64,000 nucleotides of DNA from Streptomyces sp. CNQ-509. Lineage in GTDB: Bacteria; Actinomycetota; Actinomycetes; Streptomycetales; Streptomycetaceae. The notes under the pieces are model-generated. The model had not been told where the DNA came from. It was given only the letters and a program-made list of their open reading frames with translations, and did not search any database. Positions 46,274 through 53,977 of this stretch are shown one piece after another. Position numbers and translations under genes: made by a program. The stretch's first letter is position 1. The number at the start of each line of letters is the position of its first letter. The stretch is taken from contig NZ_CP011492.1 in the NCBI RefSeq assembly GCF_001011035.1, positions 2,985,501 to 3,049,500 of the forward strand, read 5' to 3'.

Positions 46274-46675
46274 GGCACCCGGCAGTCACCCGGGCACCTC
46301 CGAATCGCGGGGGCAACGTCGCCACCGGGTGGTGCACATGGGTCCGATCACGTATGACTTGGGTGCCTCGCGGAGTTACCGAAGGGTGTTGTTCCGGTTT
46401 TTTCATCGTGCCCTGGTGCAGTGCGGGGGTCTTGACAGCCAAGGGCTGAAGAATCTACAAATAGGATTGCGCCGCTGAGGTTCGGGCTATGGTCCCGATT
46501 TCCCGGCGCCTCTGTATGTGGGCCTCCCCCCCCGTGACCCGGCGTCGCGGGTGCCGTCTTCCGGCCTTTCTCTCCCCCCACAGGTTGAAAAGTCACGTTT
46601 CTACGACGCCGTCCGGGACGCAACCCGGTGGCGGCTTTGCCATGCCCGCACACGAATGACTCGCACAGGGAGGAA
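46274..46675. promoter_or_regulatory. Promoter region of the prenyltransferase operon
   Basis: About 400 bp without a gene; the stretch 46320-46480 is AT-richer. A sigma70-like candidate is TTGACA (46432-46437), 18-bp spacer, TACAAA (46456-46461), leaving a leader of roughly 210 nt before the ATG at 46676. Confidence 0.5.
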
Positions 46676-47578
46676 ATGTTGGCAGACAAGACCGAAGTGG
46701 AAGAAGTCTATTCGGCGCTGGAGGAATCCGCCCGGCTCGTGGGTGCCGTCTGCGTACGGGACAAGGCGTGGCCCGTGCTCGATGCGTTCGGTGCCGTGGT
46801 CGGAGAGGATCTGGTCGTCCTCGGGGTGCAGAGCGGCAAGCGGAACGCGGCCGAGCTGGATTTCAGTTTCCGGGTGCCGGGCGAGATCGGGAATCCGTAC
46901 CCGTACGCGCTGGAAAAGGGCTTCGTCGGCGAGACCGACCATCCCGTCGGCACCCTGCTCTCCGACGTCGGCGCCCGGTTCCCGGTCCAGGAGTACTACG
47001 TGGACGCCGGGGTCGTCGGCGGGTTCAAGAAGCTCTACGCGCACTTCCCGCTGGCATTGCAGCCGCTCGCGGCGCTCACCGACATCCCGTCCATGCCGGA
47101 GGCGGTCGCCGAGAACGCGGGGCTCTTCGCGCGCTACGGGCTCGACAAGGTGGCGATGGTCGGGGTCAACTACCGCGCGAACACGATGAACCTGTACTTC
47201 CAGTTCGCCCCGGACAACCGGCCGGAGCCCGGCGCCCTCGCCTCGATGCTGCGCGAGATGGGAATGCCGGAGCCCACCGAAGCGGTGCTCCGGTATGTCA
47301 GCGCGGCCATGCGGGCGAACATCACGCTCGGCTGGGATTCCGCGCACATCTTCCGGGTCGCTCTCGCCCCGCCGCCGAGTGCGGGATTCGAGCCCGCGGA
47401 AATCCCGGCCCCCATGGAACCGCACATGGAGCGGTTCGTCCGGGAGGCGCCGTTCGCGTACGAGGGCGAGCGGGTGAATCTGATCGCCGTCAAGTGGGTG
47501 CCGGAGGAGCAGTTCGTCGAGGCGAATTCCTACTACCAGCTCTCGCCCATGCTGAAAAAACTCACCAGGGGCGACTGA
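46676..47578 (+). CDS. ABBA-fold aromatic prenyltransferase 1 (CloQ/NphB family)
   Basis: 300 aa, the size of NphB; ATG after GGGAGGAA. It aligns along its length with NphB by eye: EEVYSALEESARLVGAVCVR, ELDFSFRVPGEIGNPYPYAL, VVGGFKKLYAHFP, IPSMPEAVAENAGLFARYGLDK (split here: AENAGLFARYGL), NTMNLYFQF. Asp62, the Mg-binding residue of NphB, is kept, as are Lys119 and Tyr121 that hold the diphosphate. The enzyme should transfer a prenyl group from a prenyl diphosphate to an aromatic ring in the cytoplasm. First gene of an operon with the TetR-C-like gene and prenyltransferase 2. Acceptor unknown: no aromatic scaffold gene is in the window. Confidence 0.92.
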   Translation: MLADKTEVEEVYSALEESARLVGAVCVRDKAWPVLDAFGAVVGEDLVVLGVQSGKRNAAELDFSFRVPGEIGNPYPYALEKGFVGETDHPVGTLLSDVGARFPVQEYYVDAGVVGGFKKLYAHFPLALQPLAALTDIPSMPEAVAENAGLFARYGLDKVAMVGVNYRANTMNLYFQFAPDNRPEPGALASMLREMGMPEPTEAVLRYVSAAMRANITLGWDSAHIFRVALAPPPSAGFEPAEIPAPMEPHMERFVREAPFAYEGERVNLIAVKWVPEEQFVEANSYYQLSPMLKKLTRGD

Positions 47579-47622
47579 CATCCCGGCGGCAAGGAAGCCG
47601 CATCCGAGACTTGGAGGTCACC

Positions 47623-48042
47623 ATGTCCGAAGCCGTCGAGGCGGGAACCGCCGTCTCCGGAAACCTCGCTGCGCGGGCCGACGCGCTCTTCGCGGAGGCG
47701 GCCGACGGGCCCCGTGCGCAGCTCGGCGAGAAGCTTCTGCGCATGTCCCTGGCGGCCTGGGAGAACCCGGAGCTGCGGCCGCAGCTCCTGGAGCGGGTCC
47801 GGGCCGCGACCAGCAGCGCCGAGGGCGCGGAGTACCTGCGCGAGCACTTCTCCGCCCTCTTCGTCACCCGGCTGGGAGAGGTCGTCGACGTCCCGCCGCT
47901 GCGGCTGAACGCGCTGGTGGTGCAGGTCGTCGGGCTGATCATGCTGCGCTACGTGATGAAGATGGAGCCGATCACCTCGGCGTCGGTGGACGAACTCGTC
48001 GAGACATTCGCGCCCACGCTCCAGGGCTACCTGAGCGAGTAA
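47623..48042 (+). CDS. Stand-alone TetR C-terminal-like (ligand-binding) domain protein
   Basis: 139 aa; ATG after TTGGAGGTCACC. It resembles the TetR_C_16 type ligand-binding half: LRMSLAAWENPELRPQLLER, AEYLREHFSALFVTRLGEVV, LVVQVVGLIMLRYVMKMEPI, SASVDELVETFAPTLQGYL. The helix-turn-helix that should precede this is absent; the first 30 residues are instead a short Ala-rich helix. It lies between two prenyltransferase genes, 44 bp after the first and 25 bp before the second, so it is co-translated with them. It cannot bind DNA by itself in the usual way. It might bind the prenylated product, form mixed dimers with a full TetR protein, or chaperone a prenyltransferase; all are inference. Confidence 0.8.
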   Translation: MSEAVEAGTAVSGNLAARADALFAEAADGPRAQLGEKLLRMSLAAWENPELRPQLLERVRAATSSAEGAEYLREHFSALFVTRLGEVVDVPPLRLNALVVQVVGLIMLRYVMKMEPITSASVDELVETFAPTLQGYLSE

Positions 48043-48067
48043 CCGCGACTTCAACGACAGGAGAACC

Positions 48068-48970
48068 ATGTCCAGTCCCGCAGAGAACCTGTACGCCGCC
48101 ATCGAGAAGACCGCAGGGCTCGTGGACGTGCCCTGCGCGCGCGAGAAGGTCTGGCCCATCCTCAGCGCGTTCGAGGAACTGCTCCCGCAGGCCGCGATCC
48201 TCTTCCGGGTGGCGACCGACGCGCGCCATGCCGGCGAGATAAACTGCCACATGATGATGCTCCCGAGCACCATCGACCCGCACGCGCTCGCGCAGGCCAA
48301 CGGCCTCCTGCCGCGTAAGGACCACCCCATCGACTCGCTCCTCGGAGACATCGAGGCGGGGTTCCCCATCGGCAGCTACGGCGTCGACTTCGGCCTCGTC
48401 GGCGGCTTCCAGAAGGCGTGGTCGTGCTTCCCCGGCGAGCAGATGCAGAGCCTGCCGAAGCTCGCCGCCCTTCCCTCCATGCCGCCCAGCGTGGCCGGGA
48501 ACATGGACTTCTTCGAACGCTACGGGCTGGCCGAGAAGATCACCCTGATCGGCATGGACTACGGACACCGCACGATGAACGTGTACTTCGGGGAGGTCGA
48601 CGACTGCCTCACGCCGGCGGCCGTCCGGTCCATGCTGAGCGACATCGGCATGCCGGAGCCGAGCGAGCACCTGCTGACGTTCGCCCAGCAGGCGTTCGGC
48701 TTCTACACCACGCTGAGCTGGGACTCCCCGGACATCGAGCGCTTCTGCTACTCGGCGATCACCCCGGACCCGCTGGCGATCCTGGACCGGGTGGAGCCGA
48801 AGATCGAGCACTTCCTGCGGGAGATCCCGTACGGCGCCGACAACCCCAAGGCCGTCTACGTCGCCACCTCGCCGGGCGACGGCGAGTACTGCAAGGTCCA
48901 GTCGTACTACCAGTGGCGCCCGCGCCTGGTGAACCACATGCACACCACGGCGCCCCCCGCCTCCGGCTAG
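48068..48970 (+). CDS. ABBA-fold aromatic prenyltransferase 2 (CloQ/NphB family)
   Basis: 300 aa; ATG after CAGGAGAACC. Family landmarks are LYAAIEKTAGLVDVPCAREK, VGGFQKAWSCFP, LAALPSMPPSVAGN, RTMNVYFGEV and YCKVQSYYQWRP. It departs from the other two where NphB has ELDFSISVP: here EINCHMMMLP, so the Asp62 position becomes Asn59 if the Glu is the anchor. Tyr121 becomes Trp118; Lys116 keeps the role of Lys119. A Mg-independent reaction like that of CloQ is therefore likely, and the pocket is unusually Met-rich. Last gene of the operon, with a strong terminator 7 bp on. Confidence 0.9.
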   Translation: MSSPAENLYAAIEKTAGLVDVPCAREKVWPILSAFEELLPQAAILFRVATDARHAGEINCHMMMLPSTIDPHALAQANGLLPRKDHPIDSLLGDIEAGFPIGSYGVDFGLVGGFQKAWSCFPGEQMQSLPKLAALPSMPPSVAGNMDFFERYGLAEKITLIGMDYGHRTMNVYFGEVDDCLTPAAVRSMLSDIGMPEPSEHLLTFAQQAFGFYTTLSWDSPDIERFCYSAITPDPLAILDRVEPKIEHFLREIPYGADNPKAVYVATSPGDGEYCKVQSYYQWRPRLVNHMHTTAPPASG

Positions 48971-48976
48971 CGAACC

Positions 48977-49002
48977 AGCCGGGCGGACCCGTCCGCCCGG
49001 CT
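48977..49002 (+). terminator. Strong hairpin after prenyltransferase 2
   Basis: Perfect 12-bp arms AGCCGGGCGGAC/GTCCGCCCGGCT with a 2-nt centre (4-6 nt loop in practice), directly after the operon. Confidence 0.9.
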
Positions 49003-49082
49003 CCTTGCCTCACGGTTGACGCCACGCGGACCAGGGGCGAAGTCCGCCGGTCGACGGCGACGGGGGTGCCCGTACGCCCGGC

Positions 49083-49268
49083 TCAGGGCCGGCGCTGTGC
49101 GGAGAGCGCGGCGAGTTCCTCGATGTCGTAGTGCGAGCGGCGGTTGGGCGCGCCGTAGCGGGTCAGCTTCCCCCGGCTCACCCATTTGCGGATCGTCGCC
49201 TCCGACACCCCCATGGCCAGCGCGGCCACCTTGGTCGGAACGAGCCTGTGGTGCGGTGGTCTGCTCAC
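49083..49268 (-). CDS. Small MerR/excisionase-like helix-turn-helix protein
   Basis: 61 aa. The helix-turn-helix VPTKVAALAMGVSEATIRKW is followed by the wing VSRGKLTRYGAPNRRSHYDI and a short EELAAL helix, the MerR/AlpA-excisionase arrangement in its smallest form. The GTG start overlaps the stop of the zinc-ribbon gene upstream (GTGA), so both are made together. A candidate DNA-binding regulator or phage-type excisionase. It lies on the opposite strand between two prenyltransferase transcription units. No target is known. Confidence 0.78.
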   Translation of the reverse strand: MSRPPHHRLVPTKVAALAMGVSEATIRKWVSRGKLTRYGAPNRRSHYDIEELAALSAQRRP

Positions 49269-49900
49269 GCCTCGCTGCCCTTTCGCTGCCGTTCCATGAG
49301 CTGCTTGAGCAGGAGCCATTCGTGCGGCGCCCAGGTGTGTCCCCCCGAGCACGCGATGCTCCGCACGGGCACCGGCTCGCCGGGCCTCAGCGAAGCGGTG
49401 ATGGTCCCGCCGCAGCCGTCCTGGACGCACTCCCCGACGAAGGTGAAGTGCCCGCCCAGTTCGGGATCGATGGTCTGCCGTAGCTCCTTGACCAGGGCCT
49501 CGACCTCGTCGGCGAAGTCCGCCGCCGCCGGCTGGGCGCTGATCCAGTCCAACTGCCCGGCGAGGAACACCGCCAGGTGCGGGACACTCCGCTTCGGCGC
49601 GGCGGCCCTCCGCTTCTCCACGACCGTCCGCGACCACGACTCCAGCAGGGAGGAGATGCGCTGCCGCGTGTCCAGCACCGAGATGTCGGGGTAGTCGAGG
49701 CGGCGGCTCGTGGAGACCTTCGTCGGATTGCTCCACCGGGTCGCCACCGTCGGCGACGCCTGGTACAGGCACTCCCGGTGCAGGCCGGCCAGCTCCCGCA
49801 GATGACGCCCGGCCTGCCTGATGCAGGGGGCGCACAGGAGAGAGGGGGCAGCAGCGCTGGTTCTCTGCGCATGACCTCGCGTACAGGGATGAAACGGCAT
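49265..49900 (-). CDS. Cys-rich, zinc-ribbon-like protein of unknown function
   Basis: 211 aa from ATG 49900, which follows GACGGAGGGGCTTCG. The N-terminal pairs CTRGHAQ and LLCAPCIRQAGRH and the C-terminal group GECVQDGCGGTITA...SIACSGGHTWAP look like metal-binding knuckles. The middle (about 60-150) is helical. An open frame extends upstream to 50155 and would add another CPKC pair, but it lacks such a clear ribosome site. Such proteins coupled to a small helix-turn-helix protein recur in actinobacterial accessory DNA. Not recognised further. Confidence 0.72.
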   Translation of the reverse strand: MPFHPCTRGHAQRTSAAAPSLLCAPCIRQAGRHLRELAGLHRECLYQASPTVATRWSNPTKVSTSRRLDYPDISVLDTRQRISSLLESWSRTVVEKRRAAAPKRSVPHLAVFLAGQLDWISAQPAAADFADEVEALVKELRQTIDPELGGHFTFVGECVQDGCGGTITASLRPGEPVPVRSIACSGGHTWAPHEWLLLKQLMERQRKGSEA

Positions 49901-50403
49901 CGAAGCCCCTCCGTCTGACCCATCGCCTCGAAAACCGCTGCCCCCGAGGGACCCGCGCCGACTGCGGCAGTCGGCCGGTTCGCACACACCCGCCCGGCAC
50001 CCGTTCCCGGTCGCCGGCTCCAAGACTGACCTGTCCGGCTTGAGGGTGACTTGCCGGTGGCTTGCCGTGGGCACGTGCGCGGTCCGTACGGACCGGTCCG
50101 CCGCCGGCTTCGCTGGCGTGGAGGTCAAGGCCGTGTCACACTTTGGGCACGTCACTCCTGCCCGGACGAGGAAATGCGGAGGGTGGGATTCCCCCGAGAA
50201 TCACGGCAACGCGGCGGATCCGTAGAACGGAAGAGCCGTTGCCGGTGGGGGACTTACGCATCCGGCCCCGCGCCGCAAGTCGCACGGTCCTGCTCTCGGC
50301 CACGGCCGGGACCGGCGCGGTCGGCCGCCGGCGTTTCGCTATCCGACGTCCTGCTGGAACGAGCAGCGGGCAGGTCCTTTTCACACCGCCCTATGGGGGA
50401 GCA
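49901..50403. promoter_or_regulatory. Divergent promoter region of zinc-ribbon and prenyltransferase 3 genes
   Basis: About 500 bp. It contains the 16-bp perfect palindrome CGGTCCGTACGGACCG (50080-50095), with a second CCGGTCCG half directly after, and two CTTGCCG direct repeats near 50050-50066. No clear -35/-10 pair was found. Confidence 0.45.
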
Positions 50404-51303
50404 ATGAGCACCAATCCTGGGATCGAGCGTTTGTGTGCGGCTGCGGAAGAAGCGGCCGGGCTGGTGGGCGTGGACTGCCCGCCCGAGAAGATGACCGCGT
50501 TGCTGACGGCGTTCCCGAACGTCGTCACCGACTCCACCGTCGTGTTCAACGCGGTGAACAAGGGAGGCAGCATCCGGGACCTGTCCTTCGACTTCACGGT
50601 GCCGCTGGCCGAGGGCAATCCCTATGAGCGTGCCCTGGAACACGGCCTCGCCGAGGAGACGGACCATCCGGTCCGCGGCATGTTCGCGGACCTGCTCACC
50701 GCGCTCCCGGTCGACTGCTACGGCGTCGACTACGGCGTCAACAGCGGCTTCAACAAGAGCTACGCCGTCTTCCCGATGGGCCGGTTGCAGGAACTGGGCC
50801 CGCTCGCCTCCGTCCCCGCCATGTCCACCGCGCTCTCCAGGTGGATGGACGTGCTCGTCGAGTACGGCCTGGACGGCAAGGTGTCGACCGTGGCCATCGA
50901 CCACGCGAACCGGACGTGGAACGTGTACTTCAACGGGCTGTCCCCGGAGCACTTCGAGCGCGCCACCGTCCAGGCGATGCTGCGGGACTTCGGGCTGCCG
51001 GAGCCGAGCGGACAGCTACTGGACTTCGCCGCGACCTCGTCCGCGCTGTACCCGACCTTCGGCTGGGACGCCGCGGAGATCGAGCGGGTCAGCTTCTCCA
51101 CCCGTACGACCGACCCGGCGGCGCTCCCCTCGCACGTCGAACCGAAGCTCGGCGTGCTCGCCGCCAAGGCGCCCTACTCCTACGAGGGCGACCGCAAGCT
51201 CGTCTTCGCCGGCGCGCTGACGGCCGACGGGGAGTACTTCAAGCTCGCGACCTACTACCAGTTGGCCACGGCCGCGCACGACCGGGTACGCCGCGGGAGC
51301 TGA
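50404..51303 (+). CDS. ABBA-fold aromatic prenyltransferase 3 (CloQ/NphB family)
   Basis: 299 aa from ATG 50404 with GGGGGA upstream; the long open frame before it is not coding. Landmarks are RLCAAAEEAAGLVGVDCPPE, DLSFDFTVPLAEGNPYERAL, NSGFNKSYAVFP, SVPAMSTALSRWMDVLVEYG, RTWNVYFNGL and YFKLATYYQLAT. At the NphB Asp62 position it has Ser61, while Lys118 and Tyr120 match Lys119 and Tyr121. It probably works without a bound Mg ion. It has its own promoter, separated from the first operon by a pair of opposite-strand genes, and converges on the terpene cyclase gene. Confidence 0.9.
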   Translation: MSTNPGIERLCAAAEEAAGLVGVDCPPEKMTALLTAFPNVVTDSTVVFNAVNKGGSIRDLSFDFTVPLAEGNPYERALEHGLAEETDHPVRGMFADLLTALPVDCYGVDYGVNSGFNKSYAVFPMGRLQELGPLASVPAMSTALSRWMDVLVEYGLDGKVSTVAIDHANRTWNVYFNGLSPEHFERATVQAMLRDFGLPEPSGQLLDFAATSSALYPTFGWDAAEIERVSFSTRTTDPAALPSHVEPKLGVLAAKAPYSYEGDRKLVFAGALTADGEYFKLATYYQLATAAHDRVRRGS

Positions 51304-51464
51304 CGTACGCGCGGCAGCCGGAGATCCGGCTCTGTTCCGCCGGGGTCGTGCCGGGGCGCGACGTCGAGGGCCTCACCGCCGGTGCGGCCCTCGGTCGCCG
51401 CCGGCGGCCCGGACGCATTCCGGCCGCACCCCGTTCACCGGAGGCCGAACCGCCTGGTGGCCGG

Positions 51465-51485
51465 CGGCACCGGCCCGTGGTGCCG
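51465..51485. terminator. Weak hairpin between convergent prenyltransferase 3 and cyclase genes
   Basis: CGGCACC/GGTGCCG with a 7-nt loop in the 197-bp gap. Possible bidirectional terminator; no other element was seen there. Confidence 0.4.
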
Positions 51486-51500
51486 GAGTGCGGTCGCCGG

Positions 51501-53081
51501 TCAGGCGGCGTTGTAGGCGATGAGGCGGTTGAGTGCGGTGAGGACCTGGACGTCGGCCAGGACGGGGAAGTCGAAGGGCAGCGGACGCGGACCCGCCTGG
51601 TCGGCTATCGAGCTGAAGCCGCCGTCGTCGTGCTGCTGGTCCGTGAGGTACGCCAGCGGCTTGGCGAGATCGGTCCCGGGCGCGTGCCGCGCGAGGGTGG
51701 CCAGGGCCTGGGCGGTGGAGAGCACGTCGCTGTCCTTGCCCGGCGTGTGCCCCCAGCCGCCGTCGCTGCCGCGGCTCTCGTCAAGGAACGCCACGGCCTT
51801 CGCGGTGGCTTCGCCCGCACGCCGGTGCAGTGCCGTCTCCTCGGCCGGTACGCAGGCCAGGGCGTCCAGGATGCGCAGGATGGCGCTGGACCTGCTCAGC
51901 GTCCAGCTCGGCTCGAAGCTGCCGTCCTGCTGCTGGGCGTCGATGAGGACGCCGACCGCGGGAGCCAGCATGACCCCGTAGCGGCTCCAGGGCAGGGCGA
52001 TCACCGCGCCGGCCGTCATGTCGAGATCCGAGGTGTGGCCCCGCAGATACGTGGGGAAGCCGCCGGCCTCGTTGGTCCGCGAGCAGAGGTACTCCTCCCC
52101 CGCCGCGATGCCGTGGCGGTACCGCCGCGCGTCGAGCAACCGCAGGAGTTCCACGCACCGGGCGGTGTCGTCGACGTCCGTCTGCGTGGTCGCCTCGTTG
52201 TACCCCCAGCCGCCGTCGTAGTGCTGCCGCGAGGCGAGGTACTGCCCCATCCGCGCCGCCAGCCGCTCGTGCCCCGGCGCCGACGCCAGCGCCAGCCCGG
52301 CGAGCGACGTCACGAAGACCTCCTGCCCGTCGATGAACGGCACCCCGCCGTCCGGGCCGCGCAGCCGCGACAGCGCCTCGATCCCCTCCCGCATCAGCTC
52401 GGAACCGGGCCGGAAGGTGTGGAGGGCGTGCAGCGCCACCAGGTGGCACAGGGCGTTCCCCTCCCACACCCGCCTCGCCGGGAAGGCCGCCAGCCGCCGT
52501 ACGAGCAGCTCCTGGTAATCCGCCAGCTCCTCCCCGGACTCGCCCGCGTCCGCACCCGCGTTGTCGTGGACGTACAGGATCGTCGCCGCGTACAGCGTCA
52601 GCTCCGTCCACACCGCCTGCGGCCGCGGAGCGATCTCCCGCGGATCGGGGCGCTTGCCGTCCGGCAGCAGTCCGCACAGCACGAGAATCGTGTCCAGCAG
52701 CAGCCGCTTCCGCATCCCGGAGCCGTGCCGGGCCCCGCTCAGCCCCGCGAGCAGCTCGTCCGCCTCGCACGCCCGGCCGGAGAGCGCGTCCACGACCACC
52801 CGTTCCAGCGTGCCCTTCGGCTGGGCCCGCTGCAGGTACTCCTGCAGCTCCTTCTGCACCCGCGGCAGCGCCCGCTCCTTGCGCAGCAGCAGCAACAGCA
52901 GCGCGGACTCGATGATTCTGCCGGCACACCGGTCCCTCAGCGCGCCCTCGCCGTCCACCTGCACCGCCAGATGCCGCGCGACACGACGCCGTACCTCCCG
53001 CACCCCGGGCCGCTGCCCGGAGCCCCCTCCCACGGGCTGCGAAACGGCGTCGGCCGCGGAACCAACCAGTCGATCAGTCAT
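51501..53081 (-). CDS. Class II terpene cyclase (DxDD) of squalene-cyclase fold
   Basis: 526 aa from ATG 53081 with AAGGAAG upstream. The key motif QTDVDDTARCVEL (Asp302-Val-Asp-Asp305) is the DxDD acid of class II cyclases. QW-like repeats are seen: RGPDGGVPFIDG, YDGGWGYNE, QQDGSFEPSW, GSDGGWGHTPG, HDDGGFSS. The length fits two-domain diterpene or drimane-type cyclases rather than squalene-hopene cyclases (about 630 aa). No DDxxD class I motif was seen, so the product should keep its diphosphate. It protonates and cyclises farnesyl or geranylgeranyl diphosphate. Its place beside aromatic prenyltransferases suggests a meroterpenoid pathway. Confidence 0.85.
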   Translation of the reverse strand: MTDRLVGSAADAVSQPVGGGSGQRPGVREVRRRVARHLAVQVDGEGALRDRCAGRIIESALLLLLLRKERALPRVQKELQEYLQRAQPKGTLERVVVDALSGRACEADELLAGLSGARHGSGMRKRLLLDTILVLCGLLPDGKRPDPREIAPRPQAVWTELTLYAATILYVHDNAGADAGESGEELADYQELLVRRLAAFPARRVWEGNALCHLVALHALHTFRPGSELMREGIEALSRLRGPDGGVPFIDGQEVFVTSLAGLALASAPGHERLAARMGQYLASRQHYDGGWGYNEATTQTDVDDTARCVELLRLLDARRYRHGIAAGEEYLCSRTNEAGGFPTYLRGHTSDLDMTAGAVIALPWSRYGVMLAPAVGVLIDAQQQDGSFEPSWTLSRSSAILRILDALACVPAEETALHRRAGEATAKAVAFLDESRGSDGGWGHTPGKDSDVLSTAQALATLARHAPGTDLAKPLAYLTDQQHDDGGFSSIADQAGPRPLPFDFPVLADVQVLTALNRLIAYNAA

Positions 53082-53104
53082 CAAGGACTTCCTTTCGGAA
53101 AGGC

Positions 53105-53137
53105 AAAAGACCCGGCCCGCTGAAACAGCGGACCGGG
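53105..53137 (-). terminator. Terminator-like hairpin in the cyclase leader (attenuator candidate)
   Basis: On the minus-strand RNA: CCCGGUCCGCUG-UUU-CAGCGGGCCGGG, 12 pairs including one G-U, followed by UCUUUUG. It ends about 30 nt before the cyclase ATG, so it would stop transcription in front of the gene unless prevented. A second hairpin (CAGGCACT/AATGCCTG type, 53179-53201) lies upstream. A small CCTTTC/GAAAGG stem overlaps the ribosome site. It could instead be a distant terminator of the upstream TetR gene. Confidence 0.65.
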
Positions 53138-53392
53138 TGGCGGAGTTGCCGGGTGCTAGGGGAAAGGACAGGCGGTCTCAGGCATTCCGGAGGAGTGCCT
53201 GAAAGCCGAAAACCCTGCGGAATCGCGAAGCGCCCGAGAGCGCTGACGGGTGACGGCGATAACCGTCATCCCGGAGAGGGGGGAATCTCACCCTCCGCAT
53301 AACTGATTTCGGACAGGGGAGACTTGCCGGAAGTGTGACACGGCGTGATCTCCGCGTCAACGGTTCCCCTGTGGCGGCTCGCTCTCAGCCCT
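53138..53392 (-). promoter_or_regulatory. Region between TetR gene and cyclase leader
   Basis: 255 bp on the cyclase strand. It has several inverted repeats: 53179-53201, and a GACGGTTATCGCCGTC-type stem near 53250-53268. It probably holds the cyclase promoter and a structured leader. The 60-codon frame inside it shows no ribosome site. Confidence 0.4.
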
Positions 53393-53977
53393 TCAGCCGC
53401 CTGCCGCGTCCGGCCGCAGGATCGCCGCCGCCGTCTCGCGGGCGTACCGCGCGGGCTCGGTGCTCCGGGAGATGGCGGCGAAGGTGAGGGAGCCGGCGTA
53501 CAGGATCACGAAGCGGTTCGTGACCGCGTCCGGGTCGGGGACCCCGGTGGCGGCGATCAGGCCGCGGAGGTACGCGCTGACGGCGAGCTGGTGGTCGCGG
53601 ACCGCGGCGGCGGCGCGGGCGCTGTCCGCACCGATCTCGTTGAAGGCGTTGGTGAACGGGCAGCCGCGGAAGTCCGGTCTGCCGAACCACCACTCCAGCC
53701 AGTCGAAGACCGCCAGCACCCGCTCCCGGGGCAGTCCCGTGGCCTCCTTGGCGACGAAATCCGCCAGCTCCCCGCGCACCCAGCGGTCGCGCCGCCTGAG
53801 GTACGCCTCGACCAGCTCGTCCTTGGAGGCGAAGCAGCGGTAGAGGCGCTTGAGGGAGACGCCGGCGGTGTCGCGGATCCGGTCCATGCCCACCGCGCGG
53901 ATGCCGTGGGCGTAGAAGAGCCGGTCGGCGGCTTCCAGTACGCGCTCCCTGGCGGCCTCGTTCTCCGCGTCGTCCAT
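53393..53977 (-). CDS. TetR family transcriptional regulator
   Basis: 194 aa from ATG 53977 (GGGAGC upstream). DNA-binding domain: ERVLEAADRLFYAHGIRAVG, MDRIRDTAGVSLKRLYRCFA, SKDELVEAYL. The ligand domain has RRDRWVRGELADFVAKEATG and GCPFTNAFNEIG, typical of the group that regulates neighbouring oxidoreductases. It is divergent from the SDR gene with two palindromes between them, so it likely represses that gene and itself. Same strand and upstream of the cyclase gene; whether it also controls the cyclase is unknown. Confidence 0.88.
   Translation of the reverse strand: MDDAENEAARERVLEAADRLFYAHGIRAVGMDRIRDTAGVSLKRLYRCFASKDELVEAYLRRRDRWVRGELADFVAKEATGLPRERVLAVFDWLEWWFGRPDFRGCPFTNAFNEIGADSARAAAAVRDHQLAVSAYLRGLIAATGVPDPDAVTNRFVILYAGSLTFAAISRSTEPARYARETAAAILRPDAAGG

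Noticed and set aside
53178..53360. 60-codon frame in the cyclase leader as a leader peptide
   Set aside because: Arg-rich, no ribosome site, and it ends far from the terminator hairpin; ribosome-controlled attenuation cannot be supported from it.
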